64,000 nucleotides of DNA, taken from NCBI GenBank assembly GCA_027186245.1, contig CP114481.1, positions 55,188,569 to 55,252,568 of the forward strand, given 5' to 3'. Below are positions 12,558 to 23,165 of this stretch, one piece after another. The position numbers and the translations under genes were made by a program. Positions within the stretch are counted from its first letter, which is position 1. Each line of letters starts with the position of its first letter. The DNA is from Coriaria nepalensis. Taxonomy: Eukaryota; Streptophyta; Magnoliopsida; Cucurbitales; Coriariaceae. The notes under the pieces are model-generated. The model made no database searches. It worked only from the letters and a program-made list of their open reading frames with translations, and was not told the origin of the DNA.

Positions 12558-13250
12558 TCAGCAGTTGAATTCATCCAAAAAGGTAGGAGTGAAACGAGGC
12601 CTTTTTTCCTTTCTGAGAATCAGTGTCGAATCAGTATCGGCAGAGAAACGAGGTCCAATCGCAAGCTTGTACTGCTCAAACTTCAACTGATCCAACTTCA
12701 AGGTGGCATTTTTACTTGCTCTAATACTTCCTAAAATACAAAGACAAAACAAATGAGAAATCATATTTCATGTCTACCTACCTTTTTCAAAACTTGGATT
12801 TGCATCTTTTTTTAATGTATGTACAAGATGCTGAAAGGTTATCCGACTCACCGCTTAGGTCCAGTAAGTTAAATACAACATGGAAATTTGCAAGAGTCCT
12901 AACCATGGTAATAGCTGCCCAGACCTTTTGATACTCATCCCTTGAGGCTCTAATGATACACAACTTGGTAATTGGATTGACATACTTGAGTACAAGGAAA
13001 AAAGCACACAGAACAGAAGAATGAGATAATGTCATGAACACTAGAGTTTAGCTAAATGTTGTTTACTCTTACCCTGTAATGATCCAAGTGAGGAAGCAAG
13101 ACCACATTCTCCAAAGTTGAGAAGAATGATGTCTTTAATCGCTTTGGAGACGTTAAATTGAGTTATGATGATCGGATCGTCGGTCATAAGGTCTATGTTT
13201 GGATCCAAGAAAACTTCCACTACCATGTAGCGGTTTTTGAATCCCGCCAT
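12558..13250 (-). CDS. POP5: RNase P/MRP protein subunit POP5
   Basis: Three exons, complement(12558..12730, 12852..12989, 13073..13250), give 162 residues; plant POP5 is about 150. Family motifs are MAGFKNRYMVVEVFLDP at the N-terminus, QFNVSKAIKDIILLNFGECG, then YVNPITKLCIIRASRDEYQKVW and FNLLDLSGSIRAS. POP5 (Rpp14/Pop5 fold) is an essential protein of the nuclear RNase P and MRP ribonucleoproteins that process tRNA and rRNA precursors. Intron 2 is GT-AG. Intron 1 has a good donor at 13072, but the acceptor that keeps the conserved reading (QVKYVNP) falls at AC (12991-12990) instead of AG. Other AG choices either make an intron of about 32 nt or break the frame. The C-terminal 40 residues differ from what I recall of Arabidopsis POP5. 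The gene is either intact with a rare splice site or newly damaged. Confidence 0.85.
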
Positions 13251-13950
13251 GGAGAAGAAGAAGAAGAAGTTGCTTTACCTGTGTAAGCCACGTTTTTGTT
13301 TTTGTTTTAATTTTTATTTTTATAAATGTGTAAGAAGTTAAGAATATTTGACAGTACTACGAAGTGCGCTTAATAAGCGCTTCGGGCTCACGCGTGTGTG
13401 AGTTTCGCAGTCAGACCCCAGACAAAATAGGAAATTTTGCGGGGAGGAGCTGCACGTGAGGCACGAGACAAAATAGGAAATTTGGAAGCAATCACGTTTT
13501 TCTGTTGACTCGTTCTCATTATTAAGGAATTGGATCACATGTTTAGCCGGTTTTTAGTTCTTACTCAGTCTAATCTCACCTATTATTAATCAGTCAGTTT
13601 ATTTATTATTCACACTCTTTTTTTACTGTCTCAGCCAAGGAAACAAAAATATAAAAATATAAAAATATATTAAAAAAAAGAAAAGAAAAAGAAATTACCC
13701 GGTAAATTTCACTTTGTTTTAAGTTTTACTTTTACCCGCCCCTCCAATTATTTTATTTAATATATACATCTATTATTAATATAAATAATTACGATTTTAT
13801 TTAATATATACATATATTATTAATATAAATAATTACGATTTTATTTATATTAGGGAAAGCTTAAACTAATTCTCTCCTACTGCTCCAACGACTTTTTAAA
13901 CCCACACTCTCTCTCTACAACGTCAACCCCCACCACTGCGGAGTCTCCCT
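13251..13950. other. intergenic, contains 44-bp tandem duplication
   Basis: Spacer between divergent genes (POP5 on minus, Cys-rich gene on plus). A short CTT/GAA tract lies just upstream of the POP5 ATG. A near-exact 44-bp direct duplication starts at about 13751 and 13795. No gene recognised. Confidence 0.6.
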
Positions 13951-13951
13951 G

Positions 13952-13958
13952 TATAAAT
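13952..13958 (+). promoter_or_regulatory. TATA box of Cys/His-rich gene
   Basis: TATAAAT follows GAGTCTCCCTG and precedes a pyrimidine-rich leader (CTC repeats about 14016-14038). The leader appears to be spliced: a GTAAGTTG donor near 14091 and a polypyrimidine-CTGCAG acceptor near 14628 precede the ATG at 14725. Confidence 0.55.
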
Positions 13959-14724
13959 ACCCAACTTTCTCTCCTCTTTCATTTCTTGCTTTCCCTTTTC
14001 TCTCTCCCTCGCTCTCTCCTCCTCCTCCTCCTCCTCCTTCCTCTTTTCCGGAGTTGCTGGGTTTCAGGTGCAGGTAGATCAAGTAAGTTGTTTCATTCTT
14101 ATCTTTTCTCTGCATGTTTTTTCTCCTTTCTCTTCTCCTCTTTCTCCGGCTCTTCTTTTTGTTTTAGTTTTTTTTGTTTTTGTTTTAGTTTTATTATTTT
14201 AGTAGTAGTTTCATTTTTAATGTAATCAAACCACAAAAGGAAATGAAAATGAAAGTATTCTAAAAGTGATTTTATACGAGATAGAGAGTCATCGTTTTCA
14301 TCACCTGTTTGCAGTTAGATGTATACTGATTTTAGGTTATTCACGATGTCTATGTGACTGTTGCTCAGATCTGCCAAATGTTCATATCTATCCGTGCATT
14401 TTAGCATCATCCATTTGATGATTCCGTCCATAAACTGCTTTTTAAGGTATCCATGTGCTGCTAATCGTTATCTCACTTTTAAATGAATTATTTTGGAATA
14501 ATCAAGGGATGGATAAATATCAGCGCTTTTAGAAAATGTTATAGATGAAATTTTTTTGTGAATGTTAGGATAAAATCAGGGGACTGAGGATTCTTCATGA
14601 TCTCTTTCCTCTGGAAGCAATCTGCAGGTCCCACTCTTTTACTGATTCCTATGTTGTGTTGGGATCTGCAGAAATTTTTTGGGGCTGTCCTTTTACTGTA
14701 TCAATTTTGTGAGGAAAATTTACA

Positions 14725-15159
14725 ATGGAGGTTTGTGGCAAATGCATGGTTGCAAGGCCCTCAAAAGTTATCTATCTTTCGACCATTCTGGGCCAAGATG
14801 GAATGGCTCCTGCTCACAAATGCGACTGGAAATGTGAAAACGAGCATGTTTGTGGAAACATGTATCGCTGCAAACTAACGGGAATTACCCATATCTGTGA
14901 CAAAAACTGTGACCAGAGAATTCTCTATGATAACCACAGCTCGCTTTGTCGAGCAAGTGGGAAAATATTCCCCTTTTCTACAGCGGAGGAGCAAGCTGTC
15001 AGGGGCGTTTGCAGGAAGCTTGAAGAAGACAATTCCTCGACTGATAGCTGTTCTTTTAAGCGCAGAAGGGATGCACAATTTCCTTCGCCTTTCGAGAGGT
15101 CCTTCTCTGCTGTCAGTCCGATTTGCAGCCAAGTGGGAGATGGCATGGACATGAGCTAG
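14725..15159 (+). CDS. small Cys/His-rich putative zinc-binding protein
   Basis: A single-exon reading of 144 residues. The N-terminal half is dense in paired Cys/His: C4-x2-C7, C33-x3-C37, H41-x-C43, C49, H56-x-C58-x3-C62 and H71-x3-C75. This pattern suggests one or more zinc sites. The segment HKCDWKCENEHVCGNMYRC followed by THICDKNC looks like a plant protein family I have seen without an assigned function. The C-terminal half is polar and Ser-rich with a basic FKRRR patch. The ATG lies after a probable 5'-UTR intron, and the leader has stops in this frame. I do not recognise a named gene. Confidence that it is a real gene is high because of the TATA box, the spliced leader and the ordered Cys pattern. 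Confidence 0.75.
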   Translation: MEVCGKCMVARPSKVIYLSTILGQDGMAPAHKCDWKCENEHVCGNMYRCKLTGITHICDKNCDQRILYDNHSSLCRASGKIFPFSTAEEQAVRGVCRKLEEDNSSTDSCSFKRRRDAQFPSPFERSFSAVSPICSQVGDGMDMS

Positions 15160-16964
15160 ATGACAACCCAACAGAAAGACTTCTAATAGCCTGTCTCAAT
15201 CTTGTCCCTTTTAATTTTCCCTTAACTTTATCTTCATCTTTTTTTCTTATGGAACTGATATCAATAACGGAACTTTAATGTGACTACTTGAATTGTTGGA
15301 CCTGATGTGTCCTTCCTAATGTAACACTCTTATTTCTAGTATCGTTTAATGTAATGTAGCTCTTCGTTTAGCTTGACTATCAGATAGAGGGATGATTAAC
15401 AGGCTAGCTTAAATATCCAGTTTCTTTTTTATTCTACTGCTTTCAGTACCTTGATAGTGAGAACTGCAGAGGGCCTGCACTTCCTTTTTTGATATTTACT
15501 TAACGTTTGCAATATTGTAAGGTGAAAGGCAATTAGGCGATTATGTGAGTGGTATAATTTATATTTATGGTTCTTTTTGCTCCTATTTTTGTTTTTATCT
15601 ATTCATTTTCTTTTAGATTTCATTTATATGTTTATCCTTGACATTATGGATCAGACATAGGTTCCCTAACTTCCTTGTGTAAATGATATTTTGGTTTGAT
15701 ATTAACTTGGTTTTTGTTTGCTTTACTTTGACAGTTTATTGCAGGTTGATGAGGAATAATCTGGTTTATTACTTCGACAATTTCTTGCATTTTCTTTTTA
15801 TCGTTTATTCATTCTTTTTTTTTTTTTTGCCTCGTTTTTCAAGAGGGATTTCCTGAAGTAATTTTATTTTCCAGGGATCAAATCGTGTTTCTACTGTTTT
15901 GGGAGTTTTATTGTATCTTGAATTTTTATTTACAGTATTTTATTCGATTGTGTTGAAACTGAATTCTGATAATTGTTTTTTTTCCCCCCTTAAATCTTTT
16001 CTCATGCAGGTAACTTTGCTGGTGTGCCCTCCATCACATTGGAGAGCTAGGCCACATAACGCAATACTGATCATCAAGAAATGCACAGGTAATACTTGCA
16101 AATATCATGGATTTCATTGTGGGAGATTGATTGCACACTAGCCTTGTGGACTCAGGTTCTGTTTTATATGAACAGGGGTGTGTACTGTGTAACATCATGG
16201 AAGAATTGCTACTGTACAAAACTTGCATAAACTTCTATCATGACTCTGCTGTCCAAGAGCATTTGAATCACATCTGGCCTCTTTTCCTGGTTTGGTAGAA
16301 CTATTTTCAGTCCTGAACCGTTTTTGCCAACATATTGTCCCATTTCTCCTGGACTACCTAGAAAAAGCCAAGACATTTATTGTAGTTATCTTGCTATCAA
16401 ATTTATGGACTGCCTGTAACACTGCTAGGTCGAACCTTAAAACCTGGGTCGAGACCCATACAATCAGTTTGTAAATAATGGTTAATTCAGTTTGTATAAT
16501 GATTTTTTTTTCAATCCATGTTTAGCTTTTGTGTTCGGAAAAGCATATGTTCTTTTATCTTTCGTTCTTACTGTAAAAATGAGATGCTTGTTTTGTCGGA
16601 GGAATCCCCTAGGCTCTACTTTTTCTTCAGGGACATGTATGTATTTTTCATGGACTCCCTGTGAATTCATTTGTTTGTTGAAAATGCTAAAGAAAGGAAT
16701 TGCTTCTTTCTGAAACCATTTAATGTAATACAAATACTAAACCTAAAAATGTCATCTTGCGCCTGAGAAGAATTTCCATCAACGTGACCCCTTGGTTTTG
16801 TTCTGTGTCTACACTTACGAAATTCTCCTCCCCTTATAAGTTTGAAGTATCTACAAATTGTTCTTCCTCTGTCTGAAAAACTAAAAGGACGACAGGAAAG
16901 AAAAGGGACCAACCTGACAAGAATATAAAACTTGAGGGAATAAAAGCTAAAAAGGAAAAAAAAA
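15160..16964. other. 3' region and intergenic DNA
   Basis: T-rich sequence, presumably beginning with the 3'-UTR of the Cys/His-rich gene. Several intron-like stretches occur (TGCAGGT at 15743 and 16007), but no conserved reading. They could be downstream non-coding transcript structure. A T-run lies near 15818-15828. The 3' end is the promoter of the thaumatin-like gene, with a TATAAAA near 16924. Confidence 0.5.
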
Positions 16965-18075
16965 ATGACATCTTCTCTCATTACCTTCTTTCTATTCCTT
17001 TCCTTCCTTTTCTCTCCTTCCTCTTCCTCCTCTTCATTCACCATCACAAACAACTGCCCCTTCACCATATGGCCCGGCACACTGGCTGGCTCCGGCACAC
17101 CTCAACTCCAAACTACCGGTTTTCAACTAAACTCAGGCCAAACACTTACAATCCCATCAGTAGCACCCAAGTGGTCGGGCCGGATTTGGGCTAGAACAGG
17201 CTGCAATTTCGACAACTCTGGTAATGGAACATGTCTAACAGGCGACTGTGGAGGAAGGTTAGAATGCAATGGCAATGGTGCCACCCCACCAGCCTCACTC
17301 TTTGAGATAACCCTCGGCACAGAAGATGGTCAAGATTCGAAGGATTTCTACGACGTTAGCATTGTAGATGGCTACAATCTACCCCTCGTTGCCACACCTC
17401 GTGGAGTTCTTGGCTCTTCTTGTAATGCCACAGGCTGTGTTTCTGATATCAATATGGGTACGTAGTCATTTCATTCAAGTTTTTGTAAGTAACGTTATTT
17501 TGATGAACTATATACATGACTATAGGTTGTCCAAAGGAGTTGCAAGTGGTAGGGGGTGGAGAGGGAGAAGATGGGCCAGGGGTGGTTGCTTGCAAGAGTG
17601 CTTGTGAGGCATTTGGGCTGGACCATTATTGCTGTAGTGGAGAGTTTGCCAACCCAACAACCTGCCGGCCCTCTTCTTATGCTGCCATTTTCAAACATGC
17701 TTGTCCAAGGGCTTATAGTTATGCTTTTGATGATGGAACTAGCCTCTTCACTTGCAATGCTTATCAATACGACATCGTTTTCTGCCCCAACATTAATGGG
17801 TAAAGTAGACTTTCCAAGAAACCTTTTTTCTTTTTTCCTCTTTTGCATATCATATATCGTAACGACAATTAGCTTGAGCATACGATTCATGTAGGGAGAG
17901 TAATTCAAACGAAACATTGACAGCACCGGACGTTTATCAAGAGCCGAGCATTGAGGATGTTGTACATATGGTTTCATCATCGAACAACCTTGTACCTTTT
18001 CCAACAATGATATTACTCGTACTTGTCATCGGAAACAGATTGTCTCAAGTACTGAACATGCATGAAACGTACTGA
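16965..18075 (+). CDS. thaumatin-like protein (PR-5 family), possible GPI-anchored form
   Basis: Exons 16965..17457, 17526..17799 and 17895..18075 encode 315 residues. The first about 24 residues form a secretion signal with a Ser-rich end. The mature domain starts FTITNNCPFTIWPG and contains all 16 cysteines of large thaumatin-like proteins. It also has the GRIWARTGC, FEITL and DFYDVSIVDGYNLP segments that hold the acidic-cleft residues. Family members are extracellular and often antifungal or glucan-binding. If intron 2 is not removed, translation ends at a TAA at 17801-17803, giving 256 residues. If it is spliced (GT at 17800, AG at 17893-17894), an open third exon adds a polar linker and a hydrophobic tail (VPFPTMILLVLVIG), which resembles a GPI-anchor signal. 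Both products are possible; the three-exon form is my preferred model because the exon stays open and in phase. Confidence 0.88.
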
Positions 18076-18776
18076 TTCCACACCCGACATGTTGTATCGT
18101 GTCGTATCGTAGCTCTACTCAAGAGTCAAGAGTAATTAATCCCGACCTCAAATAAAACACTCTATTAGATCGGATATGAGTACATTTTGTGTATATATAT
18201 GTAGCTAGCTAGATACTGCCATGTACCAATCACTCTACTAAGCGTAATCAAACTAAGATATGTATACATTTAATATCTCTTAAAATACATAATATATACT
18301 GGTAAGTTGACTCTTCATCAAGTTAGTTATTAAACTATATACCATATGGTACGTGTGGCCATTAAATAATTTTCTTTCACAACATGCATCGAAACTCTAT
18401 TATATTGTATGCGCTCGGAGGTCAATTTTGGTGCTAAGATTAAGTCTTTGATTGAGAGTTAACTACGAGTAAGACATACTTAATAAGTAACTGTAGTGTA
18501 TATATATATTATTTTACATATTTTTTAGTTTATTAGATTATAATAATTTAATAATTAAAATGCTGATATTATTCAGTAATTATTAAATATTAATATTAAA
18601 TGTTAATCATAAGATTAATATTAATATAAAAAAATATAAATGACATGAAAGCCCTTAAGACGGAAGGAGGGTTTATGAAGGAAGAAATTTTGGACAATTC
18701 TTCTTTTCACTTTGTTATCCAGCCCAGCAACCCTCCTGAGAGATCTCATCATCATCTTCTTCTTCTTCAATCTGAA
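18076..18776. other. intergenic and 5' leader
   Basis: AT-rich spacer from the thaumatin-like gene to the HP30 start. An open in-frame extension runs upstream from 18777 to 18645 without a stop, but it is not like the family N-terminus and was left out. Confidence 0.55.
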
Positions 18777-20988
18777 ATGGAGCAAGGTAAGAAGGGAGTA
18801 GTGGTCGCCAAGTTTTTTCAGTCTCAGAACCCTATCGAGCAGTTTCAAGCTAAGTACAAGGAGCTTGAGAATGGATTCAAGATGTGGTTGTCCAAGCAGT
18901 CTCTCCCAGTGGAGGCCGCCGTCGTCACTGCTACCAGCGCCGCACAGGGTGCTGCTATAGGTGGCTTCATGGGAACCCTGACAAATGACCCCTCTTCCTC
19001 TATGCCTGCCCCTCCCCCTCAGGCTGGACTTAATCCTCAAGCCATGGCTTCTTTCAAACAAGCTCAGGTACTCATCTTGCGTTTATCATTTTTTTATTAT
19101 TATTATACTCGATTTTATTGCCTGTAGATCTTCAATTGTTAGGAAAATCACTGCGTTGACCTTTCAAGTATTAATTTTGAGGGAAAAGGTTTATCGATGC
19201 CTACCTCTTGATAAACCCTAATTATTGTTTCATAAAAGAAAAGATTATACATAATTGGTTCGAGTAGTAAACGCTTTTGGGTTAATAGATTTCTGTGTAT
19301 TAGGCTCTTGCTGGAGGTCCTTTGGTACAAGCTCGTAACTTTGCTGTAATGACTGGTGTCAATGCTGGAATATCTTGTGTCATGAAGAGATTGAGAGGCA
19401 AGGAGGATGTGCAGAGTAGGTGAGCTTTTATTCTTCATCTTTCTCTTCTATATATTTCCTTCCTTGTTGTTCATGACTTTAATGGCTATCGTTTATCTTT
19501 TTGGGCTTAACTGTTAAAATAAAGTAATCTATGTTAACACATAGCCATGATGCAGCTTCACACTAGGAAGAAAAAGTAGTACAATCGATGCAGTTTTTAA
19601 GCTCAATGACAGAGTGCTTGCTTGCTTTAAATGCTACTCTATGGGCTTATGGTTTTTCCAGAGACTGTTGTATTTTTATATTGTCTTTGGCATGTGAAAT
19701 TTCTGACGTGCTACTCATCTTCATTTTTCAGCCAACTCTATGCTGCTTATATCCTTTCGGAAGTTTGAAAACCTTGTTTAATTCATGATGTGATCATGTG
19801 CAACTGGTTTCCGTAACATTTCTTTATTAGAAAACTTAGGTTTGATGTAAAATACTGGGTAGTTCCCTGCTATAGTTTAAGGTCATACATGCACCTTGGG
19901 TTTCTCATTCCTAGGATTGTCCTCTACATTTTATAGCTTTTCAATCTTTTAGGTTTTTTCTGTCCTGATTGTTATTTCCAATTACTTGATTATGATAGAT
20001 ATATATTTCTCTGTGCAGTATGGTGGCTGCTTTTGGTTCTGGAGCATTGTTTTCACTGGTGAGCGGCATGGGAGGCCCAAATCAAGTAGGAAATGCTGCC
20101 ACTTCAGGACTTTTCTTTGCACTTGTTCAAGGTGGACTTTACCAGGTGAGCACAAAGTGGAATCTTTTATTGTTAATTTCAAGATCATATTTTTCCAGTG
20201 GCTCAAGCTTATTACTTGCGTAGCTTTTAAGTCTTTAGCTATCATTAACTGCACTAAAGGCCATTGAGATTGCTGTGTATCCGATAGTCCTTTGTTAGAG
20301 TCAATATTATTGAGTCTGTTAGTCAGTGAGGTATCATTTCGCAAAAACTGGATTTTCTCAGTAATTTTATTCATTTTTATTGAGACTTTTTGTGAACAAC
20401 ACCGCGCTATTCTTTCAAACCCAAATTCCGCTCTTTAACAGTGTGAGTATAGACCACAGTTAGTATTTGGAATCTTGGATTAATTAGTTTCTGCAATTAG
20501 GAATTCTAATTCATAACATAAGCAACAACGGTTCCAAAAATACTTATTTTCAGCTCTAAATTTGGCAACCTTGGATTCTTATGCAGTTGGGTAAAAAATT
20601 TTCTCAACCACCTGTTGAAGATATTTACTACTCTAAAACAAGGAGCATGTTAAGCAACCTTGGCCTCCAGAGCTATGAGAAGAACTTCAAGAAAGGCTTG
20701 TTAAACGATAACACGTTGCCTCTGCTCACGGACAGGCAAGCAGTTAATATATTTTTCAAGTTCCAATATTTCAGTATCATCCTAGTTATGTAACTGACAT
20801 AGACCGCTTGATGTTTCTCAGTGCGCTTAGAGATGTCAAAATCCCACCAGGACCAAGGCTTCTCATCCTGGATCAGATTCAAAGGTCTCTTAATCATCCC
20901 ACAAATACCTAAATTCTTGTCTCTCTGTCTTCTTCTCACTTGCAGCTAATTCTTTGAATCCAGGGATCCTGAGCTTAAGAGGCGATGA
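18777..20988 (+). CDS. HP30: HP30-type Tim17/22/23 family translocase with SAM domain
   Basis: Six exons (18777..19067, 19304..19419, 20019..20145, 20587..20735, 20822..20884, 20964..20988) encode 256 residues. The central part carries Tim17/22/23 features: Gly/Ala-rich helices such as AAQGAAIGGFMGTL, GVNAGISCVMKRLRGKEDVQ, and GSGALFSLVSGMG...ATSGLFFALVQGG. The C-terminal about 70 residues (YEKNFKKGLLNDNTLPLLTDSALRDVKIPPGPRLLIL in part) form a SAM domain, which distinguishes HP30. Arabidopsis HP30 proteins sit in the chloroplast inner envelope and help import transit-peptide-free proteins; dual mitochondrial location has been reported. Exon 4 ends at AG|GCAAG, so intron 4 is a GC-AG intron. 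The other introns are GT-AG. Neighbours LSU, ATG13 and C78 peptidase match the Arabidopsis order. Confidence 0.93.
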
Positions 20989-22814
20989 ATATGCTTCTGA
21001 GGTCCATGTCTATCTGGTTTGTGCTGCCCAAGAACCTGTTCTTTTAGAAGTTCTTCTTGAGAGGGGGGATAAAAAAGTAGGGAAACAGTTTTTGTTCTGA
21101 AGTTTGATACTGTATTTACAAGGCTAGTTTATCCTTGTGATCCAGTTTCTTCGATTTGTTAGATTAAATTCTTCCAAAAGAAAAGAAAAGAAAAATCACG
21201 GGCAAGCGTCGCAATTCGGTTTATATGGGTTACATACAATTGTGTAATCTTATAAGTTATTTCATAAATTAATCCAATAATCATTTCTGATATTATGTTT
21301 ACCTCTACATGGGGTAATTTGATTATCAGAAACAAATATATCAAACTGGAGTTTTGAGATGAGCACAGATCCTATTTGATATCACGTTTGGATGTATTTA
21401 TCCTAAAGGTGGATGATTGAAGTTGACATATACAGTTTTTTGGTTCAAGCAGTAATGGTACTTGAAAAGTTCTTATCCCGTCTCTTTCTGTATGTTGAGG
21501 AGGGATGTGGTCCTTCTAATCAAGCCCATCTATTGCAAATAGAGTCGAGTTGTTCTTCCTCTTAGACCCATATGTTATGTTGATTTAGGTAAGCTTTGAT
21601 CCACAATTCAAAACCACACCGTTTTGGCGACTTCTGATAATTGAAGAGGCACAAATTCTGATGCCATTCCTGTCAAACGAACCGACCTTTTCTAAGCTTT
21701 TAGTATCTAATGTCAAATGCATGACAACAGGTAATAGGCCTTGACCAGAACAGGGTTTAGGAGGCTGATTGAGATCTCGAATCAGCATATCTAATAACCG
21801 GATTATTAGATATTTTAAATAGATGCCAAAAAGAATTTGGAAATACCAATCCAACTGTTATTGAGGGTACAGATCCAAGATCTGGGATGTACGCTTACAA
21901 TAACTATTGGATCTCTTAAAATGGATACCAATTTGAAAGGTTACTGAGATGCAGATCCCAAATCTAAGATGAGCTCCCCAATTCTGCCAGAACCAAATGT
22001 TATTGTTGTATCCAAGATATTACATGGTTTGGTAGTTTTAAAGGGGCAATTTCATTTTTTGTGCCAACTTTTATAAATTCATTAAAGTCCCACTAACTTT
22101 CTAATCCCTATATCAACTATAATCAAGACTTTATAGTCCCTTCCAACGACTTCATCCCTAAAATTGACACTTTTTCTTTTGTCCAAATGACAATGTCAAT
22201 TTTCAAGCTTGTAATCCTCACCGATACTATTCATTGACAAGTTGTTATTTGGACAAAGAAAAAGTGTCATGCTTTGACGTCAACAACAATGACTGCCATG
22301 CTTTTTCTCGGTGGATCAAAAATTGGTTGGCTTGTATTCAAGCTGGGAAAACATAACTTGGTGGGTGACCAATATTGAGTTATACAGTTTACCCACATCA
22401 AATTGGACTAATTGAAACCATCTCGTTATTCCCTTCAAACTTTCCCAGCATCCAATCAAAACTTGGAACCTTTTATTGAAGAAATCTAGAATACAATTAT
22501 CATCCGATCGATCATTAAATGTTCATATTAACATTAATACCACCTTTAGTTAGTTAGTTAATCTCTGAAATTAACAAGAACAAGAGAAACCTGTGCCAAC
22601 AGTAGTTATACATTCAATAGTGTTTATGTTCAAACATTTTATACACACCGGAATCAGGAAACAGTTCAGTTCTGAAATCGCAAGGACCAGAACTCCTATT
22701 TTTTACATATTAATATACAAAAAAGAGGACCCAAAAAGAAAAAAAAAAATGAAAGGCAAAATATTTATATTTGACGCCAAAAAATGTAAAGGGGGCTCGG
22801 ACGGCTATTACAGC
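20989..22814. other. intergenic
   Basis: No gene recognised. Sequence is moderately AT-rich. Two segments near 22120-22320 share motifs such as TTTGTCCAAATGACA and its complement TTATTTGGACAAAG, hinting at a degraded inverted repeat. The last part is probably the 3'-UTR of the LSU gene. Confidence 0.5.
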
Positions 22815-23165
22815 CTATAGAGAAGCAGAAGAAGAAAGTGGAGAATTAGGAGAGGAGGAGGCGGCCTGAATGAGTTTGTGGGCCTGGGAGAGTTGATCCA
22901 TCAGGGAGATAATCCGAGCGTGATATTCACGCGCCTGATTCACCGCCTCTGCCTCAAGCTCCCCCAGCTGAGAACAGAGCCTCTCCTCCGCCTCCTCCGC
23001 CACCTTCAGCCGCTGCCACGTCCTCTGCAGCTCAGTTTTCATTCTCTCCTCCCTCTCGTAGGTCTCTCTCAGCTCCTTCTCCAATTCCTCGTTCCTCTTT
23101 CTCATCTCCACCTTCTCTTCCTCTCCTATTAATTCTCCATTACTTCCCTTCCTCATTACACCCAT
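22815..23165 (-). CDS. LSU-like protein (RESPONSE TO LOW SULFUR family)
   Basis: A single-exon reading of 116 residues. The core RTWQRLKVAEEAEERLCSQLGELEAEAVNQAREYHARI is the conserved coiled coil of LSU proteins. Those are about 95-residue cytosolic hubs induced by sulfur starvation that bind many stress and metabolic partners. The N-terminal heptads start at about residue 15 and the C-terminus is Ser/Pro-rich. The start is the first ATG after a GAA-repeat leader (CTT repeat on plus, about 23166-23190). Upstream in-frame codons are Lys-rich repeat translation and were excluded. The gene lies between HP30 and ATG13, as LSU genes do in Arabidopsis. Confidence 0.92.
   Translation of the reverse strand: MGVMRKGSNGELIGEEEKVEMRKRNEELEKELRETYEREERMKTELQRTWQRLKVAEEAEERLCSQLGELEAEAVNQAREYHARIISLMDQLSQAHKLIQAASSSPNSPLSSSASL

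Noticed and set aside
18645..18776. Longer N-terminus for the HP30 gene
   Set aside because: In frame without a stop, but His/Leu-rich leader translation unlike family N-termini. The ATG at 18777 fits.
22878..23132. Leu-rich plus-strand ORF opposite LSU
   Set aside because: Antisense shadow of the LSU coiled coil; composition is explained by the opposite strand.
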